Positions 35,790 to 45,271 of a DNA stretch of 64,000 bases are shown one piece after another. The stretch lies in contig NC_091664.1 of assembly GCF_042453785.1 (NCBI RefSeq), forward strand, positions 2,347,001 to 2,411,000, in the 5' to 3' direction. The position numbers were made by a program, and so were the translations under genes. The stretch is from Malus domestica. Lineage: Eukaryota; Streptophyta; Magnoliopsida; Rosales; Rosaceae. How positions within the stretch are numbered: the stretch's first letter is position 1; the number at the start of each line of letters is the position of its first letter. The notes under the pieces are model-generated. The model was given only the letters and a program-made list of their open reading frames with translations, was not told where the DNA came from and ran no database searches.

Positions 35790-36825
35790 GGAAAGTTTAA
35801 ACCCCCATCAAAAGATCGAATTACTTAAATACGCTTGTCTTGCCAAATTAAGCTGGAAGGTGTTATCTCAAGAAAATAATTGACGGTCCAGTTAGTAAAG
35901 AAGAAAATACCTCGGGCAGTAAGATGACTTTCTTCATTGCGAGATATAGCAAGATCACTCTTTGGCCTGGAAAAGGATTCTTAGAAGTAGAGTCGAATCA
36001 TTTTCATGGGGATCTTAGGGGATCCCATGATCGTGACCGTTCATCGTACATTGTGCGGTCAGTTTTTGTTATATACTATTTATATTTAATTTTAAATTTT
36101 AAATTTTAAAATGATTTCTGATCGCACGATATGCGATAAACGGTCACAATCACAAGATCTCTAAGATCCCCAGGAAAAGGAATGTAGAGCACCTTTTCCA
36201 GAAGTAGAGATGTGCTCTAGAAATGCATGAGATGAATTGTGGGTAGTGATCAAGACATATGCTTTTGAATCATCATTGGATTTTTCCTTATATACTTCCA
36301 TCTTGCTCTAAGGATCAAAGAAGTGCTTTAGACTGGAAAAAGTTAGTCATTTTATTGAAAATAACTGTTGGAATCACTTCACACTTAATCAAGTTTTAAG
36401 TGTGGATATAGTTAAAAAAAATTGTAATGTTACGATCTGCTTCCTCTAATTGTGAGTTTTGTATAAAATCAGCAACGTGGTTGCAAAATGAAGAAGGACA
36501 ACAGCTAATCAGAAAGAGTTTGTTAAGAAAAATGTGGAAGCTAACTAGTAACAATTTATCGTATATGCTTGATTGGATGAATAGTCTTGATTTTTTGGAT
36601 TCAAATGAGTTAAGTGACCTTAGTAGAGTTCTTATTTGTTGGTAGATTTGGAATGATAGAAATAATTGGATTTTTCGGGGTGATGTACCCTATCCTAGAA
36701 GGTCTCAAATGATTGTTACTAGTGTGGGGGTAGATTTTTATAATGCAAGCATAAGAATTAATTTGAATAAGGGTACGATATCTCCACTATTGTTAAATGG
36801 CATCCCCCTGATAAAGATTTTGTTA
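35790..36825 (+). mobile_element. LINE relic, cluster copy 1 (split)
   Basis: Translation gives phrases typical of the C-terminal part of plant LINE or reverse-transcriptase-like proteins: ACLAKLSWKVLSQENN, then QDHSLAWKRILRSRDVL, KSATWLQNEEGQQLIRKS, IWNDRNNWIFRGDVPYP and finally KWHPPDKDFVKLN. The last phrase should run into an RNase H domain, which resumes at 37820 after a MULE insertion. Stops and a MITE at 35993-36199 show it is dead. Sister relics lie at 39360-39835 and 43840-44560. Confidence 0.65.
35993..36199. mobile_element. GGATCTT fold-back MITE, member 3, in the LINE relic
   Basis: A 10-bp duplication AGAAGTAGAG flanks it (35983-35992, 36200-36209). The empty site TTAGAAGTAGAGATGTGC is seen at 44068-44090 in the sister relic. 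Inverted arms GGGGATCTTAGGGGATC and AGATCTCTAAGATCCCC enclose the family core with TTCATCGTACATTGTGCGG and ATCGCACGATATGCGATAAA. Confidence 0.7.
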
Positions 36826-36835
36826 AACTAAACTT

Positions 36836-37819
36836 GACTTTTTATTCAAAATGGTCATTGAGATTTGCATCATCCATAAGTTTGGTCCTTGAGATTTAAA
36901 ATCAATAGAAGTAGTCCCTGAGATTGTCCACCATCCATAATTTTGGTCCTTCCGCTGAAGCTTTTGGCCGGAAGTTTGGGCAATTTTCAAAGCTTTGTAA
37001 CTCAATCGTTTCTTAACCAAATTCGACCCATAATATATCAAAATGAAGATAGGAAAGTGTAGAATAAGGTTATATCTATTTGGAAGCCCAATGATTGCCG
37101 GAGATGGTCAAAAAATAGCCTCAAAGTTGACTGGTCCGAGGAAAAACTGGAAAACTTGCCGGAAACTCGCCGAAACTGGGTAAAATTTAAACGTTCATAA
37201 CTTCTTCAATACTCAACGAACTCAAGTGATTCAAAAACGAAAATCATACTTCTCAACGAAAAGAAGAGAATGGTACCTTTTTCAACGGTTAACTCATTGT
37301 GGTTTGGCCAGAAAACGGCTGTTGAAAAACGAGTCAGCAACTTTCGAGCCGTTTTCAGGCCAAACCACGGCGATTTAGCCGTTGAAAAAGGTACCATTCT
37401 CTTCTTCTCGTCGAGAAGTATGATTTTTATTTTTGAATCACTTAATTTCGTTGAGTATTGAAGAAGTTATGAACATTTAAAGTTTGCCTATTTCCGGCGA
37501 GTTTTCCAGTTTTCCCTCGGACCAGTCAATTTGAGGCTATTTTCCGACCATCTCCGGCTACCATTGGGCTTCCAAATAGATATAATCTTATTCTATACTT
37601 TCCTATCTTCATTTTGAGATATTATGGGTCGAATTGAGTTAAGAAACGATTGAGTTACGAAGCTTTGAAAATTGACCAAACTTCCGGCCAAAAGCTTCAG
37701 CGGAAGGATCAAAATCATGGATGGTGGACAATCTTAGGAACTACTTCTATTGATTTTAAATCTCAAGGACCAAGCTTATGGATGATGCAAATCTCATGGA
37801 CCATTTTGAATAAAAAGCC
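36836..37819. mobile_element. MULE-type fold-back element B (984 bp)
   Basis: It is a sister of element A at 33645. It opens GACTTTTTATTCAAAATGG and closes with the complement of GGCTTTTTATTCAAAATGG. Arms pair along almost all of the element around a centre near 37330. The 10-bp target duplication AACTAAACTT is exact (36826-36835, 37820-37829). It split the RNase H part of the LINE relic: KWHPPDKDFVKLN is at the left and KLNFDGSVMQEKTF at the right. Confidence 0.88.
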
Positions 37820-37912
37820 AACTAAACTTTGATGGCTCTGTTATGCAAGAGAAAACTTTTTTTCATTTGGGCTTTACTGGTGCTGGTTGTACTCGCGGTT
37901 TCTCTCTTTAAT
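37820..37912 (+). mobile_element. LINE relic RNase H start, right of the MULE
   Basis: KLNFDGSVMQEKTFFHLGF then GAGCTRGFSL is the beginning of a reverse-transcriptase-associated RNase H domain (LNFDGS...GAGGVLR in relatives). It continues the reading interrupted at 36835. Confidence 0.6.
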
Positions 37913-38034
37913 AAATTTTTCTTCAATAAAAAAAAAAAAGGTTAGATGATGAATGTAACTAATTAAAATGTGAGAATGTGATGGTGCAATATCAAAGGAA
38001 ATAGTTTCAACATTGTCAAAGATGATATGGGGAG

Positions 38035-38389
38035 ATGGAGACATGAGACTCATTCGTTGGATGAACGTGTCTAGTTGCCAAAGGCTATGCGAAAATTTGG
38101 CTCTCGCCGTCTCCGTGATATGAATCTTATAGGCGGGGAAGTGCTATCAAGTGTTATACTTTCAGGCAGCGAAATTCCAAATTGGTTCAGTTGCCGTAAG
38201 GACGTATAAATACATAGACGGCCACCAATGAAGTACGTATAAATGACCATGGTGATTGTTCGTTGAGATCAAACCAGACAGATCAATGCAGCTCATGGCT
38301 GGCTAAAATACATTCCATTACCGGCTCACATAAAATCGAAGGTGGATGAGGGGGATGATCAATCAAAGCCGTACCGGCTCACATAAAAC
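38035..38389 (+). pseudogene. TIR-NLR 3' fragment, copy 2
   Basis: The reading MRLIRWMNVSSCQRLCENLA is followed by LSGSEIPNWFSCRKDV and a TAA, the same stop as in the other two copies. The later C-JID segment (GWLKYIPLPAHIK-like) is recognisable. At the right edge GGCTCACATAAAA is repeated and then fused directly to internal PPR sequence at 38391. Confidence 0.7.
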
Positions 38390-38390
38390 A

Positions 38391-39084
38391 GAATTGTATG
38401 TAACAATATCAGGCAAGACTCCATAACCAATCATGGTTTTGAATAACCTCACACATTCTTCCCAGTTACCAGACTTGCATGAAGCAGAAATCAAGGAATT
38501 AAAAGTGACAACATCAGGCTTTGTGCCTTACGTTGTCATATTTTCCAACAGAGTAAGCGCTTCTTGAATTCTTTCTTCTTTACAAAGAGCGTTCATAAGA
38601 ACATTATAGGTGTATACATTGGGTGAAATTCCACTGTTTAGCATGCAAATCAAGAAGCTCTTGGCTTTTTCCAACCTCCCCGATTGGCACAATGCAGAGA
38701 TCAAGGAAGTAAAAGCGACAACCCATGAGGTCGGAATTGAGAGCAACCCATCAACTGTTTACACATAGAAACCACAGCAGAATATTCCTTCATCTTGGAG
38801 AGTGCCCCCAACAAACAATTCAAAGTCCAAATAGAGGGCAAGGGTTTGATTTGAATCATGGAATAAAAGTAACCCAAGGCTTCATCTTTCCTAATTTTTC
38901 CAGATTTGCATCGAGTCTGAATCATACTCTCCGACACCAAATGGGTTTGTTTAATTGTATGCGTACAAGTAGGATTAGCATTAACAGCGTCGGAATGAAA
39001 TCCCCGACTTGGATTCTGCAGAATGGTAAAAATGAAAGAAGGAAGATTACCTGGGAATGGAGTTCTTGCAGTTATCCTTTTCAT
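38391..39084 (-). pseudogene. PPR cluster copy 2, internally deleted
   Basis: The N terminus from the ATG at 39084 is intact (MKRITARTPFPGNLPSF) through MGCSQFRP and then jumps, out of frame, to a later repeat at about 38720 (LISALCQSGRLEKAKSFLIC), so several PPR modules are missing. A further defect is TAA at 38528-38530, where active copies have AAA (ENMTT then stop instead of K). The 3' end is lost at the junction with the NLR fragment near 38390. Confidence 0.88.
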
Positions 39085-39189
39085 CGTCCTCTTCAGCTTC
39101 AGTTCGCTGGACAAATTCAGCAAACCTCACTTCGTTAAACTAGTCACTTTCAAGGAAGGGGAAAAATAAGGAACGCAAGTTTGAGGTTA

Positions 39190-39334
39190 GGGATGTGTTA
39201 TCCACACATCTCATTTTACTTCTCACACTCTTGATAATTTCTATCCGTTGATATTCTTCAATTCATCTGATCCAACGATCGAAAATTAAAAAGATGTGTG
39301 AGAAGTAAAACGAGACGTGTGGATATCACATTCC
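39190..39334. mobile_element. 145-bp fold-back MITE with 9-bp target duplication
   Basis: The left end GGGATGTGTTATCCACACAT pairs with the right end ATGTG..GGATATCACATTCC. The duplication TTGAGGTTA is exact (39181-39189, 39335-39343). Paralogous flanks at about 33575 and 43592 read uninterrupted TT(C/G)AAGGTTATTG or TTTGAGGTTATTG. A 9-bp duplication suggests a Mutator-like MITE. Confidence 0.85.
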
Positions 39335-39359
39335 TTGAGGTTATTGTGTATTTTTTTCA

Positions 39360-39835
39360 AATAAATAAGTGTTTGATAAACAGTAATGCTAAAAGTGTTT
39401 TTTCTAAAACAAGAATAAGGTTGTTAATATGAAAATTTCATTAATTAGTAGTGTTCACTTGCTTCTAATTAAAAAAAGCGATTTTTTTAGAAGCATGTGC
39501 AAAGTTGCTTCTATATCCTACTATTTGGACCCATGAATTGTGGGTAAAGGTCAAGACATGCTTTTGAACCCATCATTTGATTTTTCCTTACCCACTTCCA
39601 TCTTGCTCCTATGGATCAAAGAAGTGCTTCAGACTGGAAAAGGTTAGTCATTTTATTGAAAATAACTGTTGGAATCACTTCAAACTTAATCAAGTTTTAA
39701 GTGCGGATATAGTTAAAAACAAATTGTAAAGTTACGATCTGCTTCCTCTAATGGAGAGTTTTGTACCAAATCAGCAACGTGATTGCAAAATGAAGAGGGG
39801 CAACAGTTAATCCATTAGAGTTTGTTAACAAAAAT
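39360..39835 (+). mobile_element. PPR-flank repeat and partial LINE relic, copy 2
   Basis: The stretch AATAAATAAGTGTTTGATAA at about 39360 and the LINE-like ACGATCTGCTTCCTCTAATG at about 39735 are co-linear with 34640-36500 and 43670-44400 but shortened. It shows that PPR copy 2 carried the same downstream block. Confidence 0.6.
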
Positions 39836-39889
39836 GTTTTGACAATTAAAATGTTAGAATTTGATGGTGAATGTAACTAATTAAAATGT

Positions 39890-40270
39890 GAGCATGTGAT
39901 GGTGCAATATCAAAGGAAATAGTTTCAACATTGTCAAAGATGATATGGGAGACGGAGACATGAGACTCATTCGTTGGATGGACGTGTCTAGTTGCCAAAG
40001 GCTATGCGAAAATTTGGCTTTCGCTATCTCCATGATATGAATCTTACAGCTGGGAAGTGCTATCAGGTGTCATACTACCAGGCAGCGAAGTTCCAAATTG
40101 GTTCAGTTGCCGTAAGGACGTATAAATACATAGACGCAGTCAATGAAGTACGTATAAATGACCATGGTGATTGTTCTTTCAGATCAAACGAGACAGATCG
40201 ATGCAGCTCATGTCTGGCTAAAATATATTCCATTACCGGCTCACATAAAATCGAAGGTGGATGAGGTGGG
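39890..40270 (+). pseudogene. TIR-NLR 3' fragment, copy 3 (best preserved)
   Basis: The reading VILPGSEVPNWFSCRKDV (about 40067-40122) ends with a TAA shared by all three copies. After it, the sequence for QTRQIDAAHVWLKYIPL (about 40182-40235) is the next conserved part of a C-JID domain. Only the 3' end of the NLR gene is present, with no NB-ARC or TIR. The longest open frame across this region (39992-40264) is in a different phase and is not the protein. Confidence 0.72.
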
Positions 40271-41351
40271 GGGGGGGGGGTGGTGATCAATCAAAGCCGT
40301 AACGGAAACAAGAAAAACATGGAAATCTATTCCCGTTTCTAGACCAGGCTTGAGGCATCTATCCTTCTTGGACCATTTCTTACCCAGCTTAAAAGCTCCA
40401 TCTGTTCTCGCCTTAAATTCTTTGCGAACTTCATCTGTCATCCCTCCACTGCAGAGAGCACCGGAAAGTATCATCAAAGTTATGCAATCGGGTGAGATTC
40501 CATGGCATAACATTTCGTCAAACAACCTTGGGGCTTCTCTCCATTGGCTGGTACGGCACAGTCCTTTAATTAAAGAGTTGTAAGTCACAACATCAGGCTT
40601 TTCCCCTCTACAGAACATTTCTTCGACAAGATTCAGTGCCTCTGCTGTCTTCCCTTCCGCGCATAAAGCATCCAGTACAGAATTGTATGTTATAATATTA
40701 GGCAAGGCTCCATAATCAATCATGGTTTTAAATAATCTCACACCTTCCTCCCAGTTACCCGACTTGCATGAAGCAGAGATCAAGGAAGTAAAAGTGACAA
40801 CATCAGGCTTTATACGTTTCTCAGTCATTGTTCCAAACAGAGAAAGTGCTTCTTGAATTCTGTCATCCTTGCACAACGCGTTCATTAGAACGCTATATGT
40901 GTATACATCTGGTGAAATTCTACCGTTAAACATGCAAATCAAGAAGCTCTTGGCCTTTTCCAACCTCCCCAATTGGCACAATGCATAAACTAGAGTGGTG
41001 TAGGTGACAACATCTGGCCTGACTCCATGATCTTCCATTCCTTCAAAAAGAGGGAGCACTTCTTCCCAACGACTCATGTTGCATAACCCATGAATCAAAG
41101 AGTTATAACTGATAATATCCGGTACAACACTTTTGCTGATCATATCTCGAAATAAGGTCAAGGCCTCATCCATTCGGCTTTCTTTACACAAGCTATCGAT
41201 GATTGGATTGTAGCAATCTTGTTTTGGCTCAAACCTTCCATCTTCCCACATCTTCTTAAGAGTCTCCGAGTGCCTTAGAAATTTTCCCTTGTTTCCATAA
41301 TCCACTGATCATAGTAGCATAAGTTATTTCATTGCATGCGTATCCTTTCAT
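40241..41351 (-). pseudogene. PPR cluster copy 3, 5'-truncated with stop loss
   Basis: PPR homology starts abruptly near 41351 (KGYACNEITYATMI), so the presequence and first repeats are absent. A one-base insertion near SKALG breaks the frame at about 41270. From there an open frame covers about eight PPR modules, including GMEDHGVRPDVVTYTTLVYA. The stop that ends copy 1 (GATTGATGCC) is changed to GATAGATGCC, so the frame runs on antisense through the NLR fragment to 40241. Confidence 0.85.
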
Positions 41352-42000
41352 CACACCCCAAGCACAAAAAACTAAAAATTAATAACGATATGGTTAATAA
41401 ACAAGCCCTAAACTGAAGTCGGTATGCAGCCAACATATATCTGCCGCTGCCTTCTTTCCAGAAGTATTTAGTTTTGCACAAGCTAGGGAAAGCGCACGCT
41501 CAAATATCACACACTAAGTAGCAACCTGATTAGCACCAAGTCTCACTAACATCCGAGACTTCCACCATTTAAAATACCTCATGGAATCAACAAATATGAA
41601 TCCATATGACATCAAATAAAAATAGGCAGTGCCTATTCATTAGGCAATCAATATAGCAAAAGATGAGAATGAGAGTCAACTTCCACCAAAAGATGAAGTT
41701 ATACTATGACTGCAACCACGCAGAAGACTCGTGATTCAGCAGATAAAATCTCACCTCGGCCAAGATTAGCAGTCATGTTGTCTCTAATCAATCCTCTCGC
41801 TGAAATATTCCTTGAACGACCAATTTCTAGAGGAGAGGGACCAACATTTAATTTGGAAGCACCATGAAACGGAGGATCTTGAAGTAACATCACACAAGTA
41901 GCGTGTAACAAAAAGGAGAAACATATAACCTCTCATCCTTAGAAGTCCAATTACATATTACCACTCTTCATCAATATAAATTTCAAACCATTCTGCACGT
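41352..42000 (-). other. Insertion with a captured exon-like segment
   Basis: This stretch separates PPR copies 3 and 4 and is unlike the other inter-copy flanks. On the minus strand, GATGTTACTTCAAG precedes an open segment reading DPPFHGASKLNVGPSPLEIG, RSRNISARGLIRDN, MTANLG at about 41753-41880, followed by GGTGAGATT. That looks like one exon between an AG acceptor and GT donor. I do not recognise the parent gene. It may be a gene fragment carried by a transposon. Confidence 0.4.
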
Positions 42001-42090
42001 GAAGCATGTAGTTTAGGACGAAGAACCTCCTAAAATTCCTCCCGTTTCTAGACCAGGCATCAATCCTTTTTGGACCATTTCCTTACCAAG

Positions 42091-43497
42091 CTACAAAGCT
42101 CCATCTATTCTCGCTTCAAATTCTTTGCGAACCTCATCTGTCATATTTCCATTGCAGAGAGCACCCGAGAGTATGTTCAAAGTTATGAAATTAGGTAAGA
42201 TTCCACGGCAAACCATTTCATCAAACAACCTTGTGGCTTCTCTCCATTGGCTGGTCCGGCACAATCCATTAATTAAGGAGTTGTAAGTCACACAATTAGG
42301 CTTTTCACCTCTGCGGACCATTTCTTCCACAAGATTCAGTGCCTCTTCTGTCTTCCCTTCCTTGCATAAAGCATCCAGAACAGTACTGTATGTAACAATA
42401 TCAGGAAAGACTCCATAATCAATCATGTTTTTAAATAACCTCACACCTTCGTCCCAGTTACCAGACTTGCATGAAGCAGAAATCAAGGAATTAAAAGTGA
42501 CAACATCAGGCTTTATACCTTTCTCGGTCATTGTTCCAAACAGAGTAAGTGCTTCTTGAATTCTTTCTTCCTTGCAAAGAGTGGTCATAAGAACATTATA
42601 GGTGACAATATTAGGCTTGACTCCTTGGTCTACCATTCCTTCAAAAAGAGACAGCACTTCTTCCCAGCGACTCGTGTTGCATAACCCATGAATCAATGTG
42701 GTATAATTGAAAATATTCGGTACAACACTTTTGCTGATCATATCTCGAAATAGGGTCAATGCCTCATCTATTTGTCTTTCTTTACAGAGGCTATCGATGA
42801 TTGGATTGTAGCATTCTGGGTTGGGCTTGAACCCTCCATCTTCCCACATCTTCGTAAGTATCTCGAGAGCCTTAGAAGTTTTCCCAGCTTTGCATAGTCC
42901 ATTGATCATAGTAGCATAAGTTATTTCATTGCACGCGTATCCTTTCGTTTCTATTTCTTCGAAGAACTCCATTGCCTCCGCCAGGGAACAATTCTTGCAA
43001 AGCCCATGAAGAAAAGTAGTTATAGAATGAGCATTGGGTTGAAGACCGTATTTAAGGGTAATTGCTAAAACAGAGAAACAAGCGTTCATCCGGTTCAGCC
43101 GGCACAAGCAATTCAGAAAAATATTCATTGTACAGACATCAGGTCGGAATTGAGCGCAACCCATCAACTGTTTACACATAGAAACCACAGCAGAATATTC
43201 CTTCATCTTGGAGAGTGCCCCCAACAAATAATTCAAAGTCCAAACAGAGGGCAAGGGTTTGATTTGAATCATGGAATAAAAGTAACCCAAGGCTTCATCT
43301 TTCCTAATTTTTCCAGATTTGCATCGAGTCTGAATCATACTCTCCGACACCAAATGGGTTTGTTTAATTGTATGCGTACAAGTAGGATTAGCATTAACAG
43401 CGTCGGAATGAAATCCCCGACTTGGATTCTGCAGAATGGTAAAAATGAAAGAAGGAAGATTACCTGGGAATGGAATTCTTGTAGTTATCCTTTTCAT
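42091..43497 (-). CDS. P-type PPR protein, cluster copy 4 (one repeat shorter)
   Basis: This intronless gene encodes 468 residues, starting at the ATG at 43497 (MKRITTRIPFPGNLPSF). Upstream codons in frame are only TTG-type. The presequence resembles copy 1 and suggests mitochondria. Against copy 1 it lacks one 35-residue PPR module: SLFEGMVDQGVKPN is followed by IVTYNVLMTTLCKEERIQEA, a fusion of the start of one repeat and the body of the next. It ends at TAG in DGAL, ten residues earlier than copy 1, because TCGAAG has become TTGTAG. The predicted RNA target should therefore differ from that of copy 1. Confidence 0.88.
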   Translation of the reverse strand: MKRITTRIPFPGNLPSFIFTILQNPSRGFHSDAVNANPTCTHTIKQTHLVSESMIQTRCKSGKIRKDEALGYFYSMIQIKPLPSVWTLNYLLGALSKMKEYSAVVSMCKQLMGCAQFRPDVCTMNIFLNCLCRLNRMNACFSVLAITLKYGLQPNAHSITTFLHGLCKNCSLAEAMEFFEEIETKGYACNEITYATMINGLCKAGKTSKALEILTKMWEDGGFKPNPECYNPIIDSLCKERQIDEALTLFRDMISKSVVPNIFNYTTLIHGLCNTSRWEEVLSLFEGMVDQGVKPNIVTYNVLMTTLCKEERIQEALTLFGTMTEKGIKPDVVTFNSLISASCKSGNWDEGVRLFKNMIDYGVFPDIVTYSTVLDALCKEGKTEEALNLVEEMVRRGEKPNCVTYNSLINGLCRTSQWREATRLFDEMVCRGILPNFITLNILSGALCNGNMTDEVRKEFEARIDGAL

Positions 43498-43599
43498 CGT
43501 CCTCTTCAGTTTCAGTTCGCCGGACAAATTCAGCAAACCTCACTTCGTTAAACTAGTCATTTTCGAGGAAGAGGAAAAATTAAGGAACGCGAGTTTGAG

Positions 43600-44560
43600 G
43601 TTATTGTTTTTTTTAATTTATTTTTCTTCCCAAAACTGCTTCGGTGTGAATAAATAGCTGTGGAAAAAAAATAAATAAATGTCTGATAAATTGTAGTTCT
43701 AAAAGTATTTAAAAAAAAAGGATAGAATTGTTAATATAAAAATTTCATTAATTGATAGTATTCACTTGCCCCTAATTAAAAAATAATAATTTTTTTTTAG
43801 AAGCATGTGTAAAGTTGCTTCTAGATATTAAAAAACATTTTTTTTCATTGATGAACCCAACTGATGGCACAACTTTTTAGGAAAGTTTAAACCCCATCAA
43901 AAGATCAAATTATTTAGATAACGCTTGTCTTGCCAAATTAAGCTGGAAGGTGTTATCTCAAGAAAATAATTGATGGTCTAGTTAGTAAAGAATAAAATAC
44001 CTTATGCAAGATGACTTTCTTCGTTGCGAGATTAAGCAAGATCACTTTTTGGCCTGGAAAAGTATTCTTAGAAGTAGAGATGTGCTCTAGAAAGGCATGA
44101 GATGGATCGTAGGTAATAATCAAGATATACGCTTGAAACCGTTGGATTTTTCCTTACCCACTTCCAGCTTGCTCCTAAGGATCAAAGAAGTGCTTTAGAC
44201 TGGAAATGGTTAGTCATTTTATTGAAAATAACTGTTAGAATCACTTCAAATTTAATCAAGTGTGGATATAGTTAAAAAAAATTGTAATGTTACGATCTGC
44301 TTCCTCTAATGGTGAGTTTTGTACCAAATCAGCAACGTGGTTGCAAAATGAAGAATGACAGCAGTTAATCAGAAAGAGTTTGTTAAGAAAAATGTGGAAG
44401 CTAACCAGTAACAATTTATCGGATATGCTTGATTGGTTGAATAGTTTGGATTATTCAAATTCAAATGAGTTAAGTGACCTTAGTAGAGTTTATATTTGTT
44501 GGGAGATTTAGAATGATAAAAATAATTAAATTTTTTCGGGGTGATGTGCCCTATCCTTAA
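43600..44560 (+). mobile_element. PPR-flank repeat and LINE relic, copy 4
   Basis: This is co-linear with the flank of copy 1: AATAAATAAATGTCTGATAA, then ACTGATGGCACAACTTTTTA, GCTTGTCTTGCCAAATTAAG, TTTTGGCCTGGAAAAGTATT and GGTGATGTGCCCTATCC. It lacks the MULE, hAT-like and MITE insertions present in copy 1 and so gives their empty sites. Confidence 0.65.
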
Positions 44561-44887
44561 TACTTGAGTAATAATGCCTTGATTATATTAAAAGTTTTAA
44601 GATGGGAATAGGATTCTCTACTCCAAGCAAGTAAACGCACATACTGTGACATAATTGACATAGAGATTATGCGACCATCTCTATGTCTGCGACAATATCT
44701 TCAAGTCCCTGCCTGCATCATGACAAAACCTTGCAATATAATATGTGTCAATATAATATGTTGCAAGAGAAAGAGTGAAGAAGGAAACGAGTGTGTGAAA
44801 ATCATTGTTTAACGTAAAAATAGCATGTGTCTCACATTGCCACATCAATATTTAACATTTGACCAAACTATCATCTTATATATATAG

Positions 44888-45093
44888 GGATAAGGATTGT
44901 CTGCCCTCTCACTTCCGGTGCCCTCCTGTTTTGTGTGGTCACGGTTAAGCCAATTCAACATTTTATATTGTTTTTTTATAGAAATAATAAGACAAAAATG
45001 AATAGTAATATAAAATGTTGACGTGGCTTAACCGTGATCACATAAATAGAAGCACAAGGACATCCGAAGTGGAAGGGCAGACAATTCTTATCC
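44888..45093. mobile_element. 206-bp MITE with 9-bp target duplication
   Basis: The ends GGATAAGGATTGTCTGCCC and the complement of GGATAAGAATTGTCTGCCC are near-perfect inverted repeats, and inner arms (GTGGTCACGGTTAAGCC and GGCTTAACCGTGATCAC) also pair. The duplication TATATATAG is exact (44879-44887, 45094-45102). The 9-bp length suggests a Mutator-like MITE. It lies just upstream of the PPR gene at 45272. Confidence 0.88.
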
Positions 45094-45102
45094 TATATAT
45101 AG
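45094..45102 (+). promoter_or_regulatory. TATA-like motif made or copied by the MITE
   Basis: TATATATAG lies 170 bp upstream of the ATG at 45272 and is one copy of the MITE target duplication. If it is the working TATA box, the insertion left a second one 206 bp further upstream. Function is inferred only from motif and position. Confidence 0.35.
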
Positions 45103-45271
45103 TGTGTAAATATATCAAAATTTGAAAGAATAGATTGTAACGTGAGAAAATTAAAACCGTCCCGACTAATTTTTGAAAATGGTTGAAATGCACTAAAGCC
45201 TCAAACAAAAATAAAAAATAAAATGGAAGGGAGGAACGAGAGGCAACCCACGGAAGCAACCAGATTGGAAG

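Noticed and set aside
39992-40264. A 90-codon frame over the best NLR fragment
   Set aside because: The NLR motif LPGSEVPNWFS is in a different frame; this one is a shadow.
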